In this document: piece by piece, positions 11,996-22,437 of the stretch
How the letters are laid out: each line of letters begins with the position of its first letter
Numbering within the stretch: position 1 is the first letter of the stretch
Assembly (NCBI GenBank): GCA_947685225.1
Contig: CANTUV010000037.1
Location: 25,191,001 to 25,255,000, forward strand
Length of the DNA: 64,000 nucleotides
Source: Garcia nutans
Lineage: Eukaryota; Streptophyta; Magnoliopsida; Malpighiales; Euphorbiaceae
Reading direction: 5' to 3'
Translations under genes and position numbers: made by a program
The notes under the pieces: generated by a model
Databases searched by the model: none
Seen by the model: the letters and a program-made list of their open reading frames with translations, nothing else
Told to the model about the DNA's origin: nothing

Positions 11996-13393
11996 CTATT
12001 CAGAATCATCATCCTCATCTATCTCGTCTTCTACTAAAGGAGCTTTTCCTTTATCAAGAGGAGCAAAAGAGGTAGAGTTAGTACTAATGGACTCTTCTCC
12101 TTCAGGAAGAATTTGTGTATGATCACTTATATCCCAATCTTCAAGATTGCATTGAGGCAAGTCCAGTTTGCCTTGCATATCATAGAGATCACGATGCATG
12201 TGAGATATAAGGTCGATTCTCTTGTTCAAGTGATGGAATCTCTTGGAGACACTTTTCTTGAAACCAGAGGGTTTCCTAGAGAGAGATTTGATAGCATTGA
12301 GGATGAGTTGTGTAGAGGATGAAGTAGTTTCTTGAGTAGCTTTTGATGAAGAAGCTTTTGGAGGTAATTCCACAGCAACTTCCAGAGAGTCTCCCTCTTC
12401 CTTAATTGTGTACCTTGGCCTTTTCTTTTGTCTATCCATAACTCCTTTTTTGCCAAAATAATACACATATGTACCTTCAATCTTCCTTACACATCTAGCA
12501 TGTTCTAGATAGTCAATAGTGATGGCACTAGAGGCAATATTGAAAGGGTTTCTCAATGTAGCTAAGTTTATATCATTTAGTAGGTTCTGGTGCCTAGCTA
12601 TTTGAGTTATTTGTGAGGATAAGAAGAAAGTTCCAGTTCTTGTAACTGCATGATGATAGAGGGTGTCAATCAAGAACTTGGTTGTGTTCATTTGGATGTT
12701 GTGGGTGAAAGCATATAAAAATATGAGGTCTCTTTTTGTTACCTTTTCATTCCCATCAGCTCTTTGATGGATGGTGTAGGTGATAATCCTATGAAGCATC
12801 CAATGGGTGAGGGATTTGATGTGTCTGGCTTCTGATTCTTTTTCAAAGGATGTTTCCACAGAAATTTCTTGCCAGAATGCAGAGAGAGTTTGGTTGGAAA
12901 AAGTTTGATCGTTGTAGGAGGTTATACCATCAGCAGGAAAGTCCCAGATTTTGCCAAAGTCTTCTAGGGTTAAGGCTTGGTATTGATCAAATAGCTTAAA
13001 TCTAACCCCATACCATCCCAGTGCAGAGTTAGCACTCTTCTCTATTTGGAAAGACATAAGGAATTCCTTGCTTAAACTGGAATAACCTACCTCCTCAGGA
13101 AATACAAGCTTTCTCCATCCAAGAACATCTAATAATCTTTCAATCTCGTCCTTGATATTCAGGGCAGAGAGCATCCCACCAAAAGGAGATTTGGTTCCCT
13201 CAACTTTCTTTCTCTTCAGCATGGCATATCTCACATCTTCCTCAGAGGTTTGATGGTGAGGTTTGTGAATTTTCTCACCTCTTCTAGACTATGGAGGAGA
13301 TGGAGGATCATCTATAGGTTCTCTTATTGTGATTCCAGAAGATCTCTTTCCTTGTCCTTTTACTTTGGAGGTTATCTTCTTTTTGGGAGCCAT
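11996..13393 (-). pseudogene. Accessory (env-position) ORF of the SIRE-type element
   Basis: This ORF lies between RNase H and the 3' LTR, where SIRE elements carry an extra env-like ORF. A 412-codon open frame runs 13234-11996. Reading in the same frame from an ATG at 13393-13391 gives about 465 codons, interrupted once by TAG at 13291-13289. The N-terminus is lysine-rich (MAPKKK), resembling a nuclear localisation signal. The middle (SALGWYGVRFKLF, then LTLEDFGKIWDFP) resembles the Athila ORF1 or putative plant transposon protein type of domain. The C-terminus is Ser-rich and ends in an acidic run. I see no signal peptide or clear transmembrane helix, so an envelope role is not supported. 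The function is unknown. Confidence 0.65.
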
Positions 13394-14063
13394 CAGGATA
13401 GGAAGAAAAAGAAGAAAACTGGAAAATAGAGGGTGTTGTAAGAAGCAGATGATTGGAGTTCCTTGAGAAGCAGATGATTTTGAGAGGATTTTCGAGATTC
13501 AGAGGGAAGTTTATATGTTGTAAGAAGCAAAATATCTAAGAAACTAATGTATCATACTCTTAAATAGAAGAAATTAAGAAAATAGCCATTTATGACTGTT
13601 GAAAGTTAAGAGTTGCGACCTGTCACACAGCCAACGGTTACAAAATTTCGAGCAGAGTGTACAGAGTGCGGTCACAGATTTAAAAGGGTGCGATCACGAA
13701 ATGTGGTCTAGCGACCATTAGCAGGATCAGTGTGCTCGCGGGTGAAGAAACTGTCTGTAACGGTCGAAACTGTTCAAATTATTGCGTCCGCGCACAGAGA
13801 TTTTCATTTGAATGAATCTGTCAGACGAGATAGCGATCGCTAAGGACACTGGAGCGAACGAGACTAACTTAGAAATGAAAGAGTCAAGGAAAGATGGAAG
13901 ATTTTTCTAATGTTTAGGCAAAAAGTTTATGCACATAGAAACTTCATTGATAGGCAATTTTTTATTAATTCAAAGTGATTCCATCAATCATTCCTAAATT
14001 AAGTTTAATGAAGTTAAGTCTATCTTCATTCAAGGGTTTTGTAAAGATATCAGCAAGTTGATT
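13394..14063 (-). other. SIRE spacer between RNase H and the accessory ORF
   Basis: No gene is visible. The stretch 13610-13870 carries several GCGGTC/GCGATC-type motifs like those in the LTR, so this CG-rich motif is not confined to the LTR. Confidence 0.5.
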
Positions 14064-14947
14064 TTATGTATCTATAAATTCTAGGATTATATTCTGATTT
14101 TGTACATTTTCTCTCAAGAAATGATGTCTAATATCTATATGTTTGGATCTAGAGTGCTGGATAGGATTTTTAGACAAATTGATAGCACTTGTGTTGTCAC
14201 ATTTAATGGAGATATTGTTAAATACTTTACCATAGTCAAGCAATTGTTGATTCATCCATAATACTTGTGTACAACAAAAACAAGCTGCAACATATTCGGC
14301 TTTCGTTGTGGATAAAGCAACCGATGCTTGTTTCTTACTATGCCAAGAAACTAGACAATTACCAAGAAAGTGACATGCTCCTGTAGTGCTTTTCCTATCT
14401 AAGATACTACCAGCATAATCTACATCTGAAAAGCCTATGATATGAAATGATGTGTTTTTAGGATACAAAAGTCCTAAATGCATTGTACCACTCAAATATT
14501 TCAAAATTCTCTTAGTGGCATTCAAGTGTGATTCTTTAGGACAAGTCTGAAATCTAGCACAAAGACATACACTATACATTATATCAGGTCTAGAAGCGGT
14601 TAAGTGAAGTAGTGATCCGATGATACCTCAATATTTCTTCTCATCTACTGCTTTACCATTTTCATCTTTACCTAATTTTAAGGATGTGCTCATAGGAGTT
14701 TTGCTAGTTTTGCAGCCATCCATTCCAAATTTATTGATGAGTTCTTTTGTATATTTGGATTGGTTAATGAAGATCCCATCTTCATATTTGGATTGGTTAA
14801 TGAAAAACTTGAGTTCACCCATCATGCTCATTTCAAATTCCCTAGTCATACAAGAAGCAAATTCTTTGCACAAGGCTTCATTAGTAGCTCCAAATATTAT
14901 GTCATCCACATAAACTTGTACAATTAAAATGTTATGCTTGTCCTTTT
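14064..14947 (-). pseudogene. SIRE-type reverse transcriptase C-terminus and RNase H
   Basis: This continues the RT split by the inner copia. It has the catalytic YVDDIIFG motif near 14920, then RT thumb, then RNase H with DVDYAG, RKSTTG, STTKAEYVA and RSKHIDIRHHF. An in-frame TGA at 14630-14628 interrupts KKY-GIIGSL, where the family normally has Arg, so it is probably CGA to TGA. The segment 14755-14812 contains a short duplication (INQSKY appears twice) replacing the usual sequence after ELKFF. The first residues of the upper open frame come from the inner LTR, not from this gene. It is non-functional. Confidence 0.9.
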
Positions 14948-15466
14948 TGTCAAAGAAGTAGGCACCAACCATTTTTTTAGTTAAAAATGGAGGTACCTAA
15001 TTGTCAAAAATGGAGGTGCCTAATTTAGGACATTGTCAAAAGTGGAGGTGCCTAATTTGGGGAATTGTCAAAGTAAAAAATGGAGGTGCCTAATTTAGGT
15101 AATTGTCAAAATGGAGGTGCCTAATTTATTGACTAATTTCACCAACCCATGTTTTTTGAAGCCTATATAAACCCATCTCCCTCATTTGGAGGATACACCT
15201 TAAAAATTGAAGAAGTAAAGAGAAGAGAGTGTCTTTGAGAGAATTTTGTGAGGAAAAATTCTTGTTCATAATTGAGTGAGGGTTGTGAGTGTTTGTAAAC
15301 ACATTGTATTTTTCTCCTTAATATAAGTCTGCAGCAGCTCCGGAGACGTAGGCATAATTGGCCGAACTCCGTTATCAAATTCTGTGTTATTATTCCGCAT
15401 TTATTTTCGCTCTCTTACTAATCTGGTCTAAGGGAATAGAGTGATAATCACCTCAATTTCCCACCA
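14948..15466 (+). repeat. 5' LTR of the Tork-like copia
   Basis: It runs TGTCAAAGAAG...TTTCCCACCA. The U3 part (about 14985-15127) holds five near-copies of TGGAGGTGCCTAATTTAGG separated by ATTGTCAAA. A small minus-strand open frame over the LTR is repeated in the other LTR and is not a gene. Confidence 0.95.
15164..15170 (+). promoter_or_regulatory. Probable LTR TATA box
   Basis: TATATAA lies downstream of the U3 repeats and is duplicated at 19793-19799 in the 3' LTR. It is the likely core promoter for the genomic RNA. Confidence 0.7.
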
Positions 15467-15468
15467 AC

Positions 15469-15480
15469 TGGTATCAGAGC
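15469..15480 (+). promoter_or_regulatory. Primer binding site, initiator tRNA-Met
   Basis: TGGTATCAGAGC lies two bases after the 5' LTR end and is complementary to the 3' end of plant initiator tRNA-Met. Confidence 0.92.
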
Positions 15481-15657
15481 TTTGGGTGATAAATTCTGTC
15501 AATTTTTTGCAAGATTACTATTCATATGAATAGTGAATTTCGTGAATAGTGAAATTCTGTCGGCAGTTCTGATTTCTCGACAAAGGTGTCCTAGTACACA
15601 GTGGTTTGCAAAAACAGTCAGAAACGATCCAAAGGAATCCAGATTCGAGTGGGAGCG

Positions 15658-15987
15658 ATGGCTGCAGATGAAGGAAAAGTGAGAATTGAAAAATTCGACG
15701 GTGCGGACTTTGGCTTCTGGAAGATGCAGATTGAAGATTATCTGTACCAGAAAAAGTTATATCAACCTCTCTCAAGAATAAAGCCAGAAGGCATGAAAGA
15801 TGAAGAATGGAATCTTCTCGACAGACAAGCCCTTAGAGTTATTCGATTGACATTATCACGAAATGTTGCTTTCAACATCGCCAAAGAAAAGACCACAGTA
15901 GGTCTAATGGCGGCTCTCTCCAACATGTATGAAAAGCCATCAGCTTCAAACAAAGTTCATTTGATGAAGCGGTTATTCAATTTGTAA
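15658..15987 (+). pseudogene. Copia Gag, N-terminal part
   Basis: This is the start of the copia polyprotein. I choose the ATG at 15658 (MAADEGK) because the next residues (KFDGADFGFWKMQIEDYL) are the usual Gag beginning; an upstream in-frame ATG at 15601 is less likely. The frame stops at TAA 15985-15987 and reopens directly in the same frame, so the stop is a point mutation inside Gag rather than a real end. Confidence 0.9.
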
Positions 15988-17367
15988 ATGGCAGAAGGGG
16001 CATCAGTGGCCCAACATCTGAATGAATTCAACACAATCACAACCCAGTTGAGTTCAGTAGAAATTGAATTTGATGCTGAAATTCGGGCTTTAATTCTCTT
16101 ATCATCTCTACCAGATAGTTGGAATGCTACCGTTACAGCGGTCAGCAGCTCATCGGGAAAAACCAAATTAAAATTTGATGATGTTCGGGATCTGGTATTG
16201 AGTGAAGAAATTCGACGAAGAGAATTGGGTGAAGCATCTACCTCTTCAGCTTTACACACAGAATCTAGAGGGAGAACTTTAGAAAAAAGTTCAAATCGTG
16301 GTAGATCAAAATCTAGAAGAGACAAATCTAGATCGGGGAAGAAAGATTTCAAGTGTTATAACTGCGGCAAGAAGGGTCACTTTAAGAAAGATTGCCGAGC
16401 GCCAAAGAAAGATAGCGGTGCACAGGGATCTGCAAATGTGACCGAGGAAGCAGGTGATGCCATGATTCTAAGTGTCAACAGTCCAATTGAATCATGGATT
16501 TTAGATTCTGGGGCATCTTTTCACGCCACTCCATGCCAAGAAATCATGGACAACTATGTCAGTGGTGATTTCGGGAAGGTTCATCTAGCTGATGATGAAA
16601 CCTTAAAGATCATAGGAAAAGGGGATGTCCGATTAAAGTTGTCAAATGGGAATACCTGGAAGCTGCAAGGAGTAAGACATATTCCTAGACTTAAAAGGAA
16701 TTTGCTCTCTGTAGGACAACTTGATGAAGATGGTTATGGTACAACCTTCAAAAGCGGTGAATGGAAGATTACCAAAGGAGTACTTGTCATTGCTCGTGGT
16801 AAGAAAACTGGCACTCTCTATGTAACCTCAAACTCAGAAAATGTTATTTCAGTAGCAGATGCAGATGAAAAATCAAACCTATGGCACCAAAGGCTTGGTC
16901 ATATGAGCGAGAAAGGGATGAAGACGCTTTTGTCAAAAGGAAAGTTGCCGGAACTGAAAAGTATCAATGTCGGCCTATGTGAAGATTGTATCTTTGGAAA
17001 ACAAAAGAAGGTCAGTTTTTCAAAGATTGGCAAGACACCCAAAGCAGAAAAATTAGAGTTGGTCCATACCGATGTATGGGGACCGTCTCCAATTCCATCT
17101 CTTGCAGGCTCATTGTATTACGTCACATTCATTGATGATTCAACAAGAAAGGTATGGGTGTATTTTCTGAAGAAGAAATCAGAAGTCTTTGATGCATTCA
17201 GAAAATGGAAGGCCATGGTAGAAAATGAAACTGGTTTGAAAGTCAAACGATTGAGGTCTGACAATGGAAGAGAGTACAGAGAGAAGATTCAGAGAATTTT
17301 GCGCAAACAGCGGAATCAAGATGGAGAAAACAGTTCCCATGACACCGCAATAGAATGGCGTAGCTGA
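15988..17367 (+). pseudogene. Copia Gag-protease-integrase segment
   Basis: This continues the polyprotein in the same frame for 459 codons. Domains in order: the rest of Gag (1-120), a CCHC zinc knuckle CYNCGKKGHFKKDC (123-136), aspartic protease ILDSGASFHATP (about 171-182), a pre-integrase zinc-binding region (LWHQRLGHMS to CEDCIFGK, about 298-338), and integrase core with the first two catalytic Asp residues (HTDVWG near 362, RSDNG near 425). After GREY the frame is lost by a single-base indel at about 17285-17300. In the other frame a TAG at 17351-17353 interrupts PQ-NGVAER, where copia elements have Gln. The catalytic Glu lies after that stop. Confidence 0.93.
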
Positions 17368-19501
17368 GCGCATGAACAGAACTCTGAATGAACGTGCCAG
17401 AAGCATGAGGATACATGCTGACTTGCCCAAGAATTTATGGGCTGAAGCTGTCAACACCGCTGCCTACCTAATCAACCATGGGCCTTCAGTACCTCTGGAT
17501 GGTGGAATACCAGAGGAAGCATGGAGCAAAAAAGAGGTAAACCTTTCACACTTAAGAGTGTTTGGTTGTATCTCTTACATACATATAGATTCTGCTGGAA
17601 GAAGTAAATTGGATGCCAAGTCAAACAAATGTGTCTTTGTTGGATATGGTGGTGATGAGTTCGGTTATCGGTTTTGGGATTATGAAAATCACAAGATCAT
17701 TAGAAGCCGGGATGTCATATTCAATGAGAATGTGATGTACAAAGACAGATTAAATGCAGAATCAAATAGCTCCAAGATAGATGTTGAAAATAAGGAATTT
17801 GCTGAGTTCGAGGATATTTCTGGAAATGATGTTCAGAATAGTCCTGAAGTAGAGGAGCCAAGCACGCCGGAATTGAGGTGCTCCTCAAGAATTACAAGAC
17901 CAATCCAACGTTACTCGCCTTCTTTGCATTACTTGTTGCTAACAGACAATGGTGAACCAGAGTGCTATGATGAAGCAATGCAAGTGGAGGATTCAATCAA
18001 GTGGGAGTCTGCCATGAAAGATGAGATGGACTCACTCATGTCAAATCATACATGGGAATTAGCTGAACTACCACAAGGCAAGAAAGCACTCCACAACAAG
18101 TGGATTTACAGGATCAAAGAAGAGCATGATGGAAGTAAACGCTACAAAGCAAGATTGGTTGTAAAAGGTTTTCAACAAAAGGAAGGTGTTGATTATACTG
18201 AAATTTTCTCTCCAGTCATGAAGCTTACGACAATCAGACTGGTATTGAAAATTGTAGCCGCAGAAAATTTACATCTTGAACAATTAGATGTAAAGACAAC
18301 ATTCCTTCATGGAGATTTGGAGGAAGAGATCTACATGAAGCAACCAGAAGGCTTCATTAAGGCAGACAAGAAAAATCTAGTGTGCAAGTTGAAAAAGAGT
18401 TTATATGGTCTGAAACAAGCTCCTAGACAGTGGTACAGAAAGTTTGATAGTTTTATGAGCAGCAGCGGTTTCACAAGATGCCAAGCAGATCATTGTTGCT
18501 ACATTAAGAAGTTTGACAATAGCTTTATTATTTTATTGTTATACGTCGATGATATGCTCGTTGCAGGTTCAGACATGCAAGAGATTAAAAATTTAAAGCA
18601 GGAATTGTCAAAACAGTTTGCAATGAAAGATCTGGGTGCTGCAAAGCAGATTCTTGGAATGAGGATCAAGAGAGACATGAAGTCGGGGACTTTGATGTTA
18701 TCACAGGCTGAGTACATAACCAAAGTACTAGCCAGATTCAACATGCAAGATGCTAAATCAGTGAGCACACCTTTAGGTGTTCATTTCAGACTCTCCAAAG
18801 AACAGTCACCGAAGACGGAGGAGGAACGTACACACATGGCAAAGGTGCCATATGCCTCAGCAATTGGGAGTTTGATGTATGCCATGGTTTGTACCAGACC
18901 AGATATTGCTCAAGCAGTGGGAGCTGTTAGCAGGTACATGAATAATCCAGGCAAGGCACACTGGGAAGCAGTCAAATGGATTTTCAGATATCTTCGAGGT
19001 ACCACAGATAAGGCGCTTTGTTTTAAAAGTGGAGATACGACACTAGCAGGTTATGTGGATGCTGACTTAGCTGGAAATGTTGACGTTAGAAAGAGCACTA
19101 CAGGGTATGTCTATACTCTAGGAGGTACCGCAGTGAGCTGGATCTCTCAATTACAGAAGATAGTTGCTCTCTCCACAACTGAAGCAGAATATGTCGCTGT
19201 CAAGGAAGCCAGCAAAGAAATGGTTTGGCTCCAAGGTTTCTTGGAGGAGTTGGGCAAGAAGCAAGAAAATAATGTCTTGTATTATGACAGTCAAAGTGCC
19301 ATACATCTAGCGAAGAATCCGTCTTTTCATGCCAGAACAAAGCACATACAGTTGCGGTATCACTTTATCAGGTCACTTCTGGAAGATGGGATTTTGAAAC
19401 TTGAGAAGATTAGTGGAACTCAAAATCCGGCAGACATGTTGACGAAGACGGTGACTATTGATAAACTGAAGCTGTGCTCAGCTTCAGTTGGCCTACACTA
19501 G
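17354..19501 (+). pseudogene. Copia integrase C-terminus, reverse transcriptase and RNase H
   Basis: The open frame from 17372 has 709 codons, and the reading continues back to 17354 (NGVAERMNRTL, with the integrase Glu). It then holds the GKLDAKSNKCVFVGY-type module (here SKLDAKSNKC) and a full RT: NKWIYRIKEE, the LDVKTTFLHGDL active-site Asp, KSLYGLKQAPRQWY and YVDDMLVAG. RNase H follows with YVDADLAG, RKSTTGYVY, STTEAEYVA and ARTKHIQLRYHF. The stop at 19499-19501 is about 75 bp before the polypurine tract. RT and RNase H look undamaged; only the upstream lesions inactivate the polyprotein. Confidence 0.92.
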
Positions 19502-19576
19502 TATCAAGGTCGTAGAAGAGCTGTTGCATTGATCAAGATGTGAAGATAGATTGAAATCGGTCTTCAAGTGGGAGAT

Positions 19577-20095
19577 TGTCAAAGAAGTAGGCACCAACCA
19601 TTTTTTTAGTCAAAAATGGAGGTACCTAATTGTCAAAAATGGAGGTGCCTAATTTAGGACATTGTCAAAAGTGGAGGTGCCTAATTTGGGGAATTGTCAA
19701 AGTAAAAAATGGAGGTGCCTAATTTAGGTAATTGTCAAAATGGAGGTGCCTAATTTATTGACTAATTTCACCAACCCATGTTTTTTGAAGCCTATATAAA
19801 CCCATCTCCCTCATTTGGAGGATACACCTTAAAAATTGAAGAAGTAAAGAGAAGAGAGTGTCTTTGAGAGAATTTTGTGAGGAAAAATTCTTGTTCATAA
19901 TTGAGTGAGGGTTGTGAGTGTTTGTAAACACATTGTATTTTTCTCCTTAATATAAGTCTGCAGCAGCTCCGGAGACGTAGGCATAATTGGCCGAACTCCG
20001 TTATCAAATTCTGTGTTATTATTCCGCATTTATTTTCGCTCTCTTACTAATCTGGTCTAAGGGAATAGAGTGATAATCACCTCAATTTCCCAACA
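19577..20095 (+). repeat. 3' LTR of the Tork-like copia, with PPT
   Basis: This is 519 bp, the same length as the 5' LTR. The polypurine tract AAGTGGGAGAT (19566-19576) directly precedes it. It ends TTTCCCAACA, followed by target copy CTTTT. Confidence 0.95.
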
Positions 20096-20707
20096 CTTTT
20101 TAACAAAGAGAGTTGTGTCTACTTTTCCTTTTGAAAAACCATTTTCAAGTAAATATGCACTAAGTTTATCATACCAAGCTCTTGGTGCTTGTTTCAATCC
20201 ATATAAAGCTTTGGTAAGTTTGAAAACATGATCAGGAAATTTGTAGTTTTCAAAACCAGGAGGTTGTTCTACATAAACTTCTTCGCTTATAAGTCCGTTT
20301 AGAAATGCACTTTTAACATCCATTTGAAAGAGTTTAAAGTTCATGTGACATGCAAAAGCAAGTAATATTCTAATAGCTTCTAATCTGGCTACAGGGGCAA
20401 AAGTTTCATCATAGTCAATACCTTCTTCTTGATTATAGCCTTTGGCTACCAATCTTGCTTTATTTCTAACAATGTGACCATTTTCATCAAGCTTATTCCT
20501 ATAGACCCATTTGCATCCTATTATAAAATGATCTGTTGGTCTAGGAGTAAGTTGCCAAACTTTATTTCTTTCAAATTGATTAAGTTCATCTTGCATTGCA
20601 GTTGTCCAATTTTCATCATTTAAAGCCTCCTCAACAGTCTTTGGCTCAATTTGAGAAATAAAAGCAAAATTAACATCTATATGATTACTTTTAGATCTAG
20701 TAATTAC
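20096..20707 (-). pseudogene. SIRE-type reverse transcriptase, N-terminal half
   Basis: The minus-strand frame holds the RT fingers and palm: KWVYRNKLDENG, ARLVAKGYNQEEG, the QMDVKSAFLNG catalytic Asp and ALYGLKQAPRAWY. It is cut after LFVKK by the inner copia; the rest is at 14064-14947. The upstream part (about 20600-20707) is the usual pre-RT linker (FISQIEPKTVEEALND). It is separated from the protease segment by TGA at 20710-20708. Confidence 0.9.
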
Positions 20708-20983
20708 TCACTTAGATGTTTCTCCAATGATGAGTTCCTTAGGATGGTCTTTCTTGTATTGCCAATCCTTAGGTAGATCTTGAGTCTTTTCTTCAACTTC
20801 ATACTGATTGATCTTTGGACCATCAATAGATTCAAGAGGTTCAAGAGTACCTCCATGTTTGTAGGTAATACTTGTAAAGAGCTTTGCATTCCCAGTCATA
20901 TGCCTTGAGCATCCACTATCCACAAGCCATGTGCTTTCGTTAATAGAAGATTTTAGGCATACCTGCAAGGCAATAGTGATCAT
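20708..20983 (-). pseudogene. SIRE-type protease fused to the pre-RT linker (integrase missing)
   Basis: It contains the protease motif STWLVDSGCSRHMTG, with catalytic DSG. Within about 25 residues it passes into LEPLESIDGPKINQ and then LPKDWQYKKDHPKELIIG, the segment just before RT in SIRE elements. The pre-integrase and integrase domains that should separate them are absent, so a deletion of about 2 kb is inferred. Ends with TGA. Confidence 0.85.
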
Positions 20984-21022
20984 CTTCTTTTAGGTACCCA
21001 CATGAAGTTGGGTCCTTGATGG

Positions 21023-21853
21023 CTAGTAGTAAAAGTGCCTTTCTAACTTGAGATGAGCCTTTCTTATATAACAAGAAAAATTTTTGTGTCCGAATTTCAT
21101 GCAATATGTGCATTGCCATGGCATTCTATACTTCTGTATTTTTCTTTTTGTATTTAACGTATTATGCATCCAGCTACAAGTATGTGATTTCTGTTGTGCA
21201 AGTTTAGTGTACAAAAATGCATAATTATTTTTGGCTTTATTTCCTAGTGAACCATACGAAGTTCTTTTGGTACTTTTAGACTTGGTGCAAGCATCTTTGA
21301 TATGGACATCAGAGATTTCAATTGTAGATGCTTTTACAAATGTTGGTTTGCTTGGTGCAATGTTGGTTGAGCCATTGAATCCTAATCCATATTTTAAGGA
21401 AGGTGATCTTTGGTTATTAATTAATGTGTTTAATGCTTCCTTTCCTTTATAAAATCTGGAAATTGATTCTTTTAGTTCTTTTAGTTCATGCTTCAATGTT
21501 TCATTTTCTTTAATAACTTTTTCTAAGTCATGTGAGTTTTTATTTAACTCTCCTATCGTATTCATCAAGTGTTCATTTGAGGTTTTTAATTCTAAGGTAG
21601 AGTTCTTTAAGCATATAAAATCCTTTTCTAACTTAGAGTTTTTCTCTTTATAGAGCATCATTTTAGAAAAATATTTTTCTATTTTAAAGTTCATGTGCTC
21701 AATCAAATCAAATCACTATCATCTATATCATTTATATCATTCTGTGCTGCTAGATCAAAGGATTGAGTACTTACCTCATTGGAGTCATCTTTAATAGCCA
21801 TGAGACACAGATTTGCAATTCCTTCTTCTTCTTCTTCTTCACTTGAAGAAGAG
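21023..21853 (-). pseudogene. SIRE-type Gag C-terminal region
   Basis: The open part (21706-21023) begins with a heptad-rich, probably coiled-coil segment (Leu/Lys/Glu-rich, about residues 15-95). It is followed by a linker and a second CCHC knuckle, CTYCMKFGHKNFSC. Upstream (21853-21707) the minus strand encodes a Ser/Glu-rich acidic stretch in another frame. Two knuckles and a coiled coil fit SIRE Gag. Frameshifts separate it from its neighbours. Confidence 0.8.
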
Positions 21854-22432
21854 TCATCCCGTGGCTTTGAGAGACTTTTTCTTTTCTTTATCCCATTTCT
21901 TTTTGTTCTTTAATTTGAAGCAATCCGATTTAATGTGACCAGTTTTTCCACATTCATAGCACTTTACCTCATTTTTCTTTTCTTTATCTTTGAAGGAGAA
22001 TTTAGGAAGTGTACCTTTGTTTGCTTGTAATCTTTTCTTCCTTTTCCATTCATTGATTCTTTTTGAGAACATTGCCATTTCATCTTCATCATCAGTACCT
22101 TCATCGCTTGAGCTCTCAACTTCTTTGATTGCTATGAGTGCAATTGGTTTTCTCTTTTCTTTTTCACCTTGATCTTCTTCTTTCTCACTGTGTAGCTCAA
22201 ATGTGAGTAGTTTTCCAATTAGCTCATCAGTTCTTAATATGCTGAGATCATGAGCTTCTTCTATGGATGATACTTTTGATTCAAAGTTTTTTCTAGCTCT
22301 TAGTGCTCTCAAGATTTTACTATTTACATCACCTTGATCATATACCTTGCCATACTTCTTTAGTTCATTGACAATAGCAAGCAAGCGATTGGTCATGTCG
22401 ATGACATTTTCATTTGATTTCATCTTGAATAG
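21854..22432 (-). pseudogene. SIRE-type Gag middle region with CCHC knuckle
   Basis: It continues the Gag begun at 32474, interrupted by the gypsy insertion. It has the UBN2-type Gag core (NVIDMTNRLLAIVNEL, then VNSKILRALRARKNFESK), a Lys/Glu-rich segment, and a first zinc knuckle, CYECGKTGHIKSDC. It ends at a stop created by a frameshift near 21865. The adjoining CTCAT at 22433-22437 is the target duplication. Confidence 0.88.
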
Positions 22433-22437
22433 CTCAT

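Larger units (their letters stand above)
14948..20095 (+). mobile_element. Tork/Tnt1-like Ty1/copia element inside SIRE pol
   Basis: This is a full-length 5148-bp element with 519-bp LTRs (14948-15466 and 19577-20095), PBS and polypurine tract. The target duplication is CTTTT (14943-14947 and 20096-20100). The LTRs differ at only two places that I noticed (about 14982 versus 19611, and the penultimate base). The domain order is gag, protease, integrase, RT, RNase H. It sits antisense within the SIRE RT. Coding is broken by two stops and a frameshift. Confidence 0.95.
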
